Below are positions 54,409-62,743 of a DNA stretch of 64,000 nt, piece by piece; position 1 is the stretch's first letter; each line of letters opens with the position of its first letter. The stretch spans positions 23,062-87,061 of the forward strand of contig NZ_CASEXV010000076.1 in NCBI RefSeq assembly GCF_949292005.1, in the 5' to 3' direction. The notes below the pieces were generated by a model. The model was not told where the DNA came from. It saw nothing but the letters and a program-made list of their open reading frames with translations, and did no database searches. This stretch comes from an uncultured Bifidobacterium sp. Lineage in GTDB: Bacteria; Actinomycetota; Actinomycetes; Actinomycetales; Bifidobacteriaceae. The translations under genes and the position numbers were made by a program.

Positions 54409-54450
54409 AATCCCTCCCGTCGGGTCATTCGCACCTAGGGTATCGGCCGG

Positions 54451-55221
54451 TTAGGACTCGATTCCCTCGTCATGGCCGCTCTCGTCGCCATCCTCCTCGT
54501 CATCGTCCCGCGAGTCGTCGGCGGGGATATCGAGGGGATCCTCGAGAACAAGATCGTCGAAGTCGATGGAGTCGTCCTGACCGGCCTCCGCGGCGGTATC
54601 GTCCGCGGATTCTCCGGACTCCTTCAGATCATCCGACGTGTCTGCGGTCGGCGATGCCGAAGCCTCCTCGTCCGCCTTGTCCGATGTATCGGGCTCGCCG
54701 GTACCATCGGCCGCGTCGATTCCGCCCGTGGGGTTCGCTGCGGACTCGTCGGACACAGCGACGGCGGGAGCAAGCGCTTCCCTCTCCCGTGCCCTCGCAT
54801 CCTCCAACGCCCTCTCCCGCGCCTCGGAATCGGCCTCAACCGCGCTCAGCAGTCCATGGATGAACGCTGGCGAGTCCTCGTCGCTCAACGTCTTAGCCAG
54901 GCCCAAGGCCTCGTCAATGGCCACAGCGTCGGGGACCTCGTCGTTATACACCATCTCCCACACCGCGATGCGCAGGATGTTGCGGTCGACCACCGCCATA
55001 CGGCCGACCTTCCAACCGGTGGAATGCTCGTTAAGAAGCGAGTCGATGTCCCTGATGTTCTTCGCGACTCCCGTTATCATCTCGACCGCGTAATCGGGAA
55101 GAGGGGTCTGCGCTCCCGGGACCTCTAGCCTCTCCGAAAGAAGGGACAGGATGTCCTGTCCCTTCTCATCGGCCTCGTACAACGTGTTCAAAGCCCTTTT
55201 GCGGGCCGTTGACCGTGCCAT
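54451..55221 (-). CDS. nusB: Transcription antitermination factor NusB, extended
   Basis: RNA-binding antitermination factor for rRNA operons, 256 residues. The NusB core is residues 1-135 (RSTARKRALNTLYEADEKG, DRNILRIAVWEMVY, AIDEALGLAKTLSDEDSPAFIHGLL). About 120 further residues are acidic, Asp/Ser/Glu-rich and low complexity, absent from ordinary NusB. It lies 12 bp after efp. Confidence 0.93.
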   Translation of the reverse strand: MARSTARKRALNTLYEADEKGQDILSLLSERLEVPGAQTPLPDYAVEMITGVAKNIRDIDSLLNEHSTGWKVGRMAVVDRNILRIAVWEMVYNDEVPDAVAIDEALGLAKTLSDEDSPAFIHGLLSAVEADSEARERALEDARAREREALAPAVAVSDESAANPTGGIDAADGTGEPDTSDKADEEASASPTADTSDDLKESGESADDTAAEAGQDDSIDFDDLVLEDPLDIPADDSRDDDEEDGDESGHDEGIES

Positions 55222-55233
55222 CGCCGAATCCCG

Positions 55234-55797
55234 TCAGTTCTCACGGCCCAGGTAGGATCCGTCGCGCGTGTCCACCTTGACCTTCTCGCCCTCGCCGACG
55301 AAGAGTGGGACCTGAATCTCGGCACCCGTCTCGACTGTCGCGGGCTTCGTCCCCGCATTGGACCGGTTGCCCTGGAGTCCGGGCTCGGTGTGCGTGATCG
55401 TGAGAATCACGGAAGCCGGAAGCTCAACGCTCAACGGAGTCCCATCATGGAAGCTCACCACGCAGTCGGTGCCATCAAGCAGGTATTTGCTCTGATCTCC
55501 GACCAGCGTCTTCGGTATGAAGATCTGATCGTAGGTGGTCATATCCATGAAGACGAAGTTCTCGCCGTCCTCGTAGGAATATTGGAGGTTGCGGTTGTCG
55601 ACGGTCTCGAACTCCATTTTCATTCCGGCGTTGAAGGTCCGATCGACGATTTTTCCGGACAGGACGTTCTTGATCGTGGTGCGGACGAAGGCCGGCCCCT
55701 TGCCGGGCTTCACATGCTGGAACTTGATGACGGCCCACAGCTGTCCATCGAGGTTGAGGACGGAACCGTTCTTGATGTCATTGGTAGTCTGTGCCAC
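55234..55797 (-). CDS. efp: Elongation factor P
   Basis: Relieves ribosome stalling at polyproline; 187 residues, three OB-type domains. KNGSVLNLDGQLWAVIKFQHVKPGKGPAFVR (in pieces) gives the tip loop PGKGPAF with the Lys that reaches the peptidyl centre; whether it is modified cannot be seen. The start is GTG at 55797 with AAGGTG 7 nt upstream. First gene of the efp-to-gmk string. Confidence 0.97.
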   Translation of the reverse strand: MAQTTNDIKNGSVLNLDGQLWAVIKFQHVKPGKGPAFVRTTIKNVLSGKIVDRTFNAGMKMEFETVDNRNLQYSYEDGENFVFMDMTTYDQIFIPKTLVGDQSKYLLDGTDCVVSFHDGTPLSVELPASVILTITHTEPGLQGNRSNAGTKPATVETGAEIQVPLFVGEGEKVKVDTRDGSYLGREN

Positions 55798-55892
55798 GTA
55801 TAGTCACCTTTTGTTGTCTGCTTGCGAGCGGTATCGCTCGGAAAAACGCCTTGGTCATTATGCCACGACGCGTGGAGAATAGATGCGAAAGA

Positions 55893-55948
55893 CGCCGCAC
55901 GGTTCCTCCGTCCCCTATCGAGGATGATGGTGAGGAACCGATGCGGCG
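55893..55948 (-). terminator. Terminator of the str operon after tuf
   Basis: Arms about 55893-55908 and 55932-55948 pair with a one-base bulge around a 23-nt loop. On the minus strand they follow the tuf stop by some 55 bp and lead into a short T-rich run. Confidence 0.55.
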
Positions 55949-56002
55949 CCTTAGGCTGACCGTGGCGAACGGTGCCGCCACGTTGCGTCGGTTGTCCGAC
56001 TA

Positions 56003-57202
56003 CTACTCGAGAACCTTGGTCACACGGCCTGAGCCGACGGTGTGTCCACCCTCGCGAACTGCGAAGGTCAGCCCCTCCTCCATGGCGACGGGCTGGATCA
56101 GCTCGACGGTGAAGGTGGCGTGGTCACCGGGCTGGACCATCTCGACGCCCTCGGGCAGGGAGATAACGCCGGTGACGTCGGTTGTGCGGAAGTAGAACTG
56201 AGGGCGGTAGTTCGAGAAGAACGGCGAGTGGCGGCCGCCCTCGTCCTTGGTCAGGACGTAGACCTCACCCTCGAACTTGTCATGAGGAGTCACGGACTTC
56301 GGGGCGGCCACGACCTGGCCACGCTCGACCTGCTCGCGGTTGATGCCGCGGAGCAGCAGACCGGTGTTGTCGCCGGCCTCGGCCTCGTCCATCTGCTTGT
56401 GGAAGGTCTCGATGGAGGTGACGGTGGTGGTCTGGGTGGGACGGATTCCGACGATCTCCACGGTGGAGTTGACGGGAAGACGGCCACGCTCGACACGACC
56501 GGTGACCACGGTGCCGCGGCCGGAGATCGTGAAGACATCCTCGATGGGCATGAGGAAGGGCTTGTCGAGATCGTGCACGGGGGTCGGGATGTAGTCGTCG
56601 ACGGCATCCATCAGATCCTTGATGGTCTGGACCCACTTCTCATGGTCCGGAGCGTCATCGTGCAGCGCGCCGTACGCGGAGGTGCGGATAACCGGGCAGT
56701 CGCGGTCGAAGCCATTCTCGTCGAGAAGGTCGCGGACCTCTTCCTCGACGAGCTCGATGAGCTCCTCGTCCTCGACCATGTCGCACTTGTTGAGGGCGAC
56801 GAGAATCTTCGGGACGCCGACCTGACGGGCGAGCAGAACGTGCTCGCGAGTCTGGGCCATGGGGCCGTCGGTGGCGGCGACGACGAGGATCGCGCCATCC
56901 ATCTGGGCGGCGCCGGTGATCATGTTCTTCACGAAGTCGGCGTGTCCGGGGCAGTCCACGTGGGCGTAGTGGCGCTTGGCGGTCTGGTACTCGATGTGCG
57001 CGATGTTAATCGTGATGCCGCGCTGCTGCTCCTCGGGAGCGGCGTCGATCTGATTGAAGTCGTACTCAGGGTTGAGATCCGGGTACTCCTCGTGCAGCAC
57101 CTTGGAGATGGCCGCGGTCAGTGTGGTCTTGCCGTGGTCGACGTGTCCGATGGTGCCGATGTTAACGTGCGGCTTGGTGCGCTCGTATTTTGCCTTTGCC
57201 AT
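56003..57202 (-). CDS. tuf: Elongation factor Tu
   Basis: GTPase delivering aminoacyl-tRNA; 399 residues. G1 GHVDHGKTT, G3 DCPGHADF, G4 NKCDM, and domains 2-3 are intact (GRGTVVTGRVERG, EGVEMVQPGD). The ATG at 57202 has AGGAGG 8 nt upstream. It lies 171 bp after fusA and has its own candidate promoter in that gap. Confidence 0.99.
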   Translation of the reverse strand: MAKAKYERTKPHVNIGTIGHVDHGKTTLTAAISKVLHEEYPDLNPEYDFNQIDAAPEEQQRGITINIAHIEYQTAKRHYAHVDCPGHADFVKNMITGAAQMDGAILVVAATDGPMAQTREHVLLARQVGVPKILVALNKCDMVEDEELIELVEEEVRDLLDENGFDRDCPVIRTSAYGALHDDAPDHEKWVQTIKDLMDAVDDYIPTPVHDLDKPFLMPIEDVFTISGRGTVVTGRVERGRLPVNSTVEIVGIRPTQTTTVTSIETFHKQMDEAEAGDNTGLLLRGINREQVERGQVVAAPKSVTPHDKFEGEVYVLTKDEGGRHSPFFSNYRPQFYFRTTDVTGVISLPEGVEMVQPGDHATFTVELIQPVAMEEGLTFAVREGGHTVGSGRVTKVLE

Positions 57203-57294
57203 TGTGTTTTGTCCTCCTGGACGTCTTGTAGACTGCCCGTACGTCGGCGGTCCGGGCACTCGCTACATATTACTGGGTTTCTGGGTTGTTTGCC

Positions 57295-57362
57295 ACTCAC
57301 CGTGCCCGAACCCAGTCAGCGCTAAGAATATAACGCCGACCGGAGACACGGGAACGGTGAGT
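57295..57362. promoter_or_regulatory. Inverted repeat enclosing tuf promoter
   Basis: Arms 57295-57308 and 57349-57362 are complementary over 14 bp with one mismatch. The 40-nt interior contains a minus-strand TATTCT -10 box (57330-57325). The hairpin begins 11 bp after the fusA stop. It could attenuate readthrough from fusA while the loop promoter starts tuf transcripts. Confidence 0.4.
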
Positions 57363-57373
57363 CGACGGGTGTG

Positions 57374-59503
57374 TCACTCGCCGCGCTGGGCCTTGATGAT
57401 CTCGTCGGCGATGGCCTTGGGAACCTCCGCGTACGAGTCCATCTGCATGGTGAACATGGCGCGCCCCTGCGTCTTGGAACGCAGGTCGCCGATGTAGCCG
57501 AACATCTCGCTCAGCGGCACCTTGGCGTCGATGACCTTGACGCCGGTGGCGTCGGACATCGACTGGATGCTGCCTCGACGGGAGTTCAGATCTCCCATGC
57601 CGTCGCCCATGTACTCCTCGGGAGTACGGACCTCGACGGCCATGATGGGCTCGAGGATCACGGGCTTGGCCTTGTGAGCGGCCTCCTTGAAGCACATGGA
57701 GCCGGCGATCTTGAAGGCGAGCTCCGAGGAGTCGACGTCGTGAATCTGACCGTCGGTGACGGTCGCCTTGACTCCGACCACGGGGAATCCCGCGAGGATT
57801 CCGGATTCCATGGCCTCACGCACGCCCGCATCGATCGAGGGGATGAACTCCTTGGTGATGTGGCCGCCGGTGACCTCGTTGGCGAACTCGTAGGTCTCGC
57901 CCGCCTCGGTGTCCAACGGCTCGAAGTTCATGAGAACCTTCGCGAACTGACCGGAGCCACCGGTCTGTTTCTTGTGCGTGTACTCCTGGTTCATGACAGC
58001 CTTGCGGATCGTCTCGCGGTACGCGACCTGAGGCTTGCCGACGTTGCAGTCGACCTTGAACTCACGTCGCATGCGGTCGACAATGATGTCGAGCTGAAGC
58101 TCGCCCATTCCGGAGATCAGTGTCTGGCCGGACTCCTCGTCCGTCTTGACCTGGAAGGTCGGATCCTCGTCGGACAGCTTGGCGAGGGCCAGACTCATCT
58201 TCTCCTGGTCGGCTTTGGTCTTGGGCTCCACGGCGACCTCGATCACGGGATCGGGGAAGGTCATGGACTCCAGGGAGATCGGGGCCTTCTCGGCGCACAG
58301 CGTGTCACCGGTGGTGATGTTCTTCAGACCGACGAAGGTGTAGATGTTGCCGGCCTCGGCCGCGTCGACGGGGTTCTCCTTGTCGGCGTGCATCTGGAAG
58401 ATCTTCCCGACGCGCTCCTTCTTGCCCTTCGTGGAGTCGAGCACGTTGTCGCCGGGCTTGATGCTTCCCGAATAGACGCGCACGAACACGAGCTTGCCGT
58501 AGAAGGGGTGGGTCGAGATCTTGAAGACCAGCGCGGCGAACGGGTCGTCGACGGTGGGCTTGCGATCGATCTCCACGGACTCGTCGCCGGGCTTGTATCC
58601 GACGATCGAGGGAACGTCCTCGGGGCTGGGCAGGTAGTCCACGACCGCGTCGAGCATGGGCTGAACGCCCTTGTCCTTGAACGCGGATCCGCACAGAACC
58701 GGGTAGGCCTGACGGGTGATGGTGAGCTTTCGGATGCCGCTGCGAATCTCCGCCTCAGACAGGTCGCCGGATTCGAGATACTTCTCTACCAGCTCGTCGT
58801 CGGCCTCCGCGACCTGGTCAAGCAACTCGGAACGATACTGTTCGGCCTTGTCTTGAAGATCCTCGGGGATGTCGATGGTGTCGTAGTGGGCGCCAAGATC
58901 GCCGGAGACGTCGTTCCAGACATACGCCTTCATGCGGATGAGGTCGACGACGCCCTTGAAGTCGTTCTCGGCTCCGATGGGGAGCTGGACGACGAGCGGG
59001 GTCACGCCGAGCTTCTTCTTGATGGTGTCGACGGAGAAGTAGAAGTCCGCGCCGAGCTTGTCCATCTTGTTGATGAAGCAGATGCGGGGCACGCCGTACT
59101 TGTCGGCCTGACGCCACACAGTCTCGGACTGGGGCTCCACGCCCTCCTTGCCGTCGAACACCGCCACGGCACCGTCGAGGACGCGCAGCGAGCGCTCGAC
59201 CTCGGCCGTGAAGTCCACGTGGCCGGGGGTGTCGATGATGTTGATCTGGAACTTCTGATCGGTGTCGTGGGTCTGACGGTTCCAGAAGCATGTGGTGGCC
59301 GCGGACTGGATGGTGATTCCACGCTCCTGTTCCTGGGCCATGAAGTCCATCGTCGAGGCGCCATCATGGGTCTCGCCGATTTTGTAGTTCTTGCCCGTAT
59401 AGAACAGAATGCGTTCCGTGGTCGTGGTCTTGCCGGCATCGATATGCGCCATGATGCCGATGTTGCGGATCTCATTGAGATCCGTGAGCACGTCTAGTGC
59501 CAT
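57374..59503 (-). CDS. fusA: Elongation factor G
   Basis: Translocation GTPase of 709 residues. G1 AHIDAGKTTTTER, switch II DTPGHVDF, G4 NKMDKLG are present, and the five-domain length is standard. It is 30 bp downstream of rpsG. Start ATG at 59503 with GGGACC upstream (weak SD). Confidence 0.99.
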   Translation of the reverse strand: MALDVLTDLNEIRNIGIMAHIDAGKTTTTERILFYTGKNYKIGETHDGASTMDFMAQEQERGITIQSAATTCFWNRQTHDTDQKFQINIIDTPGHVDFTAEVERSLRVLDGAVAVFDGKEGVEPQSETVWRQADKYGVPRICFINKMDKLGADFYFSVDTIKKKLGVTPLVVQLPIGAENDFKGVVDLIRMKAYVWNDVSGDLGAHYDTIDIPEDLQDKAEQYRSELLDQVAEADDELVEKYLESGDLSEAEIRSGIRKLTITRQAYPVLCGSAFKDKGVQPMLDAVVDYLPSPEDVPSIVGYKPGDESVEIDRKPTVDDPFAALVFKISTHPFYGKLVFVRVYSGSIKPGDNVLDSTKGKKERVGKIFQMHADKENPVDAAEAGNIYTFVGLKNITTGDTLCAEKAPISLESMTFPDPVIEVAVEPKTKADQEKMSLALAKLSDEDPTFQVKTDEESGQTLISGMGELQLDIIVDRMRREFKVDCNVGKPQVAYRETIRKAVMNQEYTHKKQTGGSGQFAKVLMNFEPLDTEAGETYEFANEVTGGHITKEFIPSIDAGVREAMESGILAGFPVVGVKATVTDGQIHDVDSSELAFKIAGSMCFKEAAHKAKPVILEPIMAVEVRTPEEYMGDGMGDLNSRRGSIQSMSDATGVKVIDAKVPLSEMFGYIGDLRSKTQGRAMFTMQMDSYAEVPKAIADEIIKAQRGE

Positions 59504-59533
59504 AAAAGGTCCCTTCGCTTTCGACTCTCGGAA

Positions 59534-60004
59534 TTACCAGCGGTAATGGGCGAAGGCCTTGTTCGCCTCAGCCATCTTGTGAGTGTCCTCACGCCGCTTG
59601 ACGGAGGCTCCGAGACCATTGGAGGCGTCGAGGATCTCGTTGGCGAGACGCTCGGCCATGGACTTCTCGCGGCGGGCGCGGGAGAAGTCGGTCAGCCAGC
59701 GCAGCGACAGCGTGTTCGCGCGGACGGGCTTGACCTCGACGGGCACCTGGTAGGTGGCGCCGCCGACTCGACGGGAACGCACCTCGAGGCTGGGACGGAT
59801 GTTGTCCAGAGCGCGCTTGAGCACGGAGACGGGCTCCTGGTCGGTCTTCTCCTTGACCATATCGAGCGCGGAGTAGACGATGTCCTCGGCGATGGACTTC
59901 TTTCCATCGAGGAGGATCTTGTTGATGAGCTGCGCCACCACGGTCGAGCCATAGATCGGATCGGGCAGCAGCTGGTGCTTCTTGGCAGGTCCTTTACGTG
60001 ACAT
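59534..60004 (-). CDS. rpsG: 30S ribosomal protein S7
   Basis: Small-subunit head protein of 156 residues, standard length. RKGPAKKHQLLPDPIYGS and the C-terminal KREDTHKMAEANKAFAHYRW are typical. It lies 5 bp after rpsL and precedes fusA. Confidence 0.99.
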   Translation of the reverse strand: MSRKGPAKKHQLLPDPIYGSTVVAQLINKILLDGKKSIAEDIVYSALDMVKEKTDQEPVSVLKRALDNIRPSLEVRSRRVGGATYQVPVEVKPVRANTLSLRWLTDFSRARREKSMAERLANEILDASNGLGASVKRREDTHKMAEANKAFAHYRW

Positions 60005-60009
60005 GGTAT

Positions 60010-60381
60010 CTACTTCGCCTTCTTTGCGCCGTACAGGGAACGACCCTGCTTGCGGTCCTTGACTCCCTGGGTATCGAGCGCGCCACGCACGATGTGGTAG
60101 CGGACACCGGGAAGATCCTTCACACGACCACCGCGGACGAGCACGATGGAGTGCTCCTGCAGGTTGTGTCCCTCACCGGGGATGTAGGCGGTGACCTCGA
60201 TGCCGGAGCTCAGGCGCACACGGGCGACCTTACGCAATGCCGAATTCGGCTTCTTCGGGGTGGTGGTGTAGACACGGGTGCACACGCCGCGGCGCAGCGG
60301 GCTTCCTTTAAGGGCCAAAGTCTTGGACTTCTTCGGCTTGGCCTGACGTCCTTTACGGACAAGTTGTTCTATAGTAGGCAA
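60010..60381 (-). CDS. rpsL: 30S ribosomal protein S12
   Basis: Decoding-centre protein of 123 residues. TTPKKPNSALRK and RGGRVKDLPGVRYH are wild type at the positions linked to streptomycin resistance. The start is a TTG at 60381 (MPTIEQLVRKGRQ) with GGAGAA 7 nt upstream; the frame has no suitable ATG. First gene of rpsL-rpsG-fusA-tuf, with a leader of about 200 nt from a TATAAT box at 60595-60600. Confidence 0.98.
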   Translation of the reverse strand: MPTIEQLVRKGRQAKPKKSKTLALKGSPLRRGVCTRVYTTTPKKPNSALRKVARVRLSSGIEVTAYIPGEGHNLQEHSIVLVRGGRVKDLPGVRYHIVRGALDTQGVKDRKQGRSLYGAKKAK

Positions 60382-60594
60382 CTCTGGTTCTCCGATTCGT
60401 TGTTTTCTTTGTATTCGTGGAACCGCCGCACCGCGCTCCACCCGACAACATCCTCGGAAGAAAGCAGCCCAGTCCACCGGCCCGATGGCCCCTCATCCTC
60501 CCATGACGCATTGCTGCGGACGTTCATCGGATTCGGGGATATCCCGCGGATTCACCTGTCACATAAGGCGCACCTGCGGCACACACAGCTTTCC

Positions 60595-60600
60595 ATTATA
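60595..60600 (-). promoter_or_regulatory. -10 box of the str operon (rpsL) promoter
   Basis: Perfect TATAAT on the minus strand, about 214 bp upstream of the rpsL TTG. The -35 region has only a weak TGTCAG-like match. Confidence 0.55.
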
Positions 60601-60821
60601 GCACGGCACCGGACATGCTGACATACGACACTCCACCGTCGACGCCGAATCGTCATTCCCGTGATGTCGTGAACCGCGCATCCCTCCGATGATCGGACAT
60701 CGCGTTTCCTCCATGCAGACGGTGGCGGCGTCCCGTCCTGCCGGAATGCCCGAGAACCCGAAGACGATACGGTCAGAAGGCCATGACGCGACGCGCCGGC
60801 GCGAGGAATCGGCAAATCGGG

Positions 60822-60827
60822 TATAGT
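60822..60827 (+). promoter_or_regulatory. -10 box of tRNA-His promoter
   Basis: TATAGT, about 45 bp upstream of the tRNA 5' end, so the precursor would carry a leader of about 37 nt. Confidence 0.5.
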
Positions 60828-60870
60828 ATCCATCTGTTGCGTGCCACTCATCAGCAGTGGCAGGCCGCAT

Positions 60871-60947
60871 GGTGGCTATAGCTCAGCAGGTAGAGCATCT
60901 GATTGTGGTTCAGAAGGTCGCGCGTTCGAACCGCGTTAGCCACCCCA
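60871..60947 (+). tRNA. tRNA-His (anticodon GTG)
   Basis: Acceptor stem GTGGCTA/TAGCCAC, D arm GCTCAGCAGGTAGAGC, anticodon arm CTGATTGTGGTTCAG with GTG in the loop, and T arm GCGCGTTCGAACCGCG complete the cloverleaf. The 3' CCA is encoded (60945-60947). A G at 60871 opposite C60944 gives the G-1 identity base typical of tRNA-His. A T-rich terminator follows. Confidence 0.97.
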
Positions 60948-60952
60948 CTTCA

Positions 60953-60990
60953 CCCCTTGGAAACATTAGGTTTCCGGGGGTCTTTTCTTT
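60953..60990 (+). terminator. Terminator of tRNA-His
   Basis: Stem GGAAAC/GTTTCC extended by CCCC/GGGG pairing around the ATTAG loop, then TCTTTTCTTT (60981-60990). A standard rho-independent terminator. Confidence 0.85.
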
Positions 60991-61048
60991 GCTCTTCACG
61001 ATGTTTCCATGACATGTTCGGTCATGACCACGGTTGCAGGCGCCTCCC

Positions 61049-61094
61049 GCGCATTCCGTTCCCTCATGGGTATGCATGAGGGAACGGAATGCGC
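61049..61094. terminator. Perfect 19-bp hairpin after glycosidase locus
   Basis: Arms 61049-61067 and 61076-61094 are perfectly complementary over 19 bp with an 8-nt loop. It lies 29 bp beyond the minus-strand stop at 61124. No T tract. Confidence 0.65.
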
Positions 61095-61123
61095 ATGGGG
61101 CATCATGGCCGGAACGGCGGCCG

Positions 61124-62522
61124 TCACCGAATCTGGTCGGTCAGTATCTTCTTCGCCGTCGCACCATACTTTCCATAGTCGAACATCGACATGGTCCCCC
61201 ATCCCCGGTAATCCGGGGCCCAGTATCGAATCCCCGCCAGACCATGCGACTTGCCCCACGTGACGAGATCGTGGTAGAGCGTGGCCTGCCCCTTCTCCGT
61301 ATGCGGATAGCCCTTAACCGTCTGCGACCATCCCGCATACGGGCCGGAGGCCTTCCCCGAGGGATAGGAGTATTCCGCCACGAACACGCGCAGACCGGTC
61401 TCCTGATTGATGCGTTCCACCATCTTCTTGAACATCGTGATTTTGTTGAGGTACAGTGCCGGGGCGCTTGGATAGAAGCTGATTCCCGCCACCGAGACAT
61501 CGAAACCGTTCTTCTGCAGCGTGCGGTAGTACTTCACGGCGCCGCTCACCGTCGATACGACGCTCGCGATATGGGTCGAGAACTGCAGTCCCCTGCTCGA
61601 CCTGCCACGATCGGCGTAGGCGTCCCTGATTCCATCGGCCACGGCCTGCATCTGTTTGGCGTTGTATTTCCACACGTTGTTCGCGAGCCAGTCCGTCGCG
61701 AAAATGGGAAGCATATAGGTCATCCAGCTCGGTACCTTGGCGAGTGCAGGATTGACCGCCGTCTTCAGGCCGACGCTGACGCCGGCGAACCCATAGTTGG
61801 CCTCGTTCCCGATGTTCCACACCTTGACTGTCGCTCCGGTGTCCAGGATCCGTCCGGCCACGAAGCGACCGTATGCACGTAGGACGGTCCATCTCGTCGA
61901 GCGTCAGCTCGCTCCACGATTTGCCATGCTGAAGTTTGACCACTGAGGGATACTGCGAGAAATCCGGAGCCTGCTGCCTGTCCATGTCCATATAGGTGTA
62001 GGCGGTCATGATCTCGGGATTAAGGTCGATGCCGAGTTTGGCCGCCAGCCGGGCCGTTGCCAGACCCTGATCGAGAGTGTAGACGTTCGCGTTCGAATCG
62101 TATTCGCCATCGACCATGTCACTGGACGTGACATGCCGTTTCGTCGCGATGCGCGTATACATCTCCGTCGCTCCGGCATCGATGAAGGCCTTCTCGAGCT
62201 CCTCCCGATTGGAGATCGTCCGCGATCCCACCTTGTATTCGTATCCGTTCGCGAAGGCGCGGTCGGAGAAGGGGCTGACGGACAGGGCGTTCCGGAACGG
62301 CATCGTGCTGGCGGCGGGAGTGTATGAGGGATCCTCGCGATAGTAGAACTGCGCGACGGCGAGTTGAGCCACCAGGACCACGACCAGGATGCCGGCGACC
62401 GCTGCGACCGCTTTGGCGAATCGATGACGGCGAACTCTCTTCGCGACGGCGTCCGCTCCCCCGTCGCCATGCTGCCGATCGTGAGCGGGGGCATTCGGAT
62501 CCGGATTGGTATGCTGATGCAT
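61124..62522 (-). pseudogene. GH53-like membrane-anchored glycoside hydrolase, frameshifted
   Basis: Two frames together make one protein of about 465 residues. The N-terminal part (start ATG 62522, MHQHTNPDPN) has one TM anchor (FAKAVAAVAGILVVVLVAQL) and the first barrel strands. A single extra C near 61886-61887 shifts the frame after SELTLDEMD. Skipping it gives VLRAYGRFVAGRIL and the rest: acid/base region WNIGNEANYGF, GISFYPSAPAL and nucleophile region VFVAEYSYPSG, the clan GH-A order seen in GH53 galactanases. Could be a real mutation or a sequencing error. Substrate not certain. Confidence 0.72.
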
Positions 62523-62743
62523 GATGCGCTTTCGTTCGTCGCTGCGGGACGCGCGCCAATATAACAGCGATCGCCACGACGATGACCATGGTCTTGATCG
62601 TGGCCGGGACAACGACGGGATATGGCAGGCCTTATGACACTACGCGTTTCTCGCCCAGCGCAACGGTTCGGACCATCGGTGCAGCGGTTCGTACCATTGA
62701 GCCCCACGCACCATATGCGACCATTCCCGTCCGGAGGCTCCCA

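Larger units (their letters stand above)
60382..60870. other. Long gene-free region upstream of rpsL and tRNA-His
   Basis: About 490 bp without a credible gene. It contains the minus-strand rpsL -10 box (60595-60600), so the first 200 bp are rpsL leader, and the tRNA-His -10 box near 60822. Short ORFs across the region (e.g. 60552-60851) have no SD and unlikely composition. Nothing else was recognised. Confidence 0.55.

Noticed and set aside
57371..59497. 708-aa plus-strand ORF opposite fusA
   Set aside because: Mirror frame of fusA, repetitive Val/Leu/Asp/Gly-rich product without motifs; caused by GC-rich codon structure.
60552..60870. Small ORFs upstream of tRNA-His
   Set aside because: No SD, no motif; the region holds rpsL and tRNA promoters.
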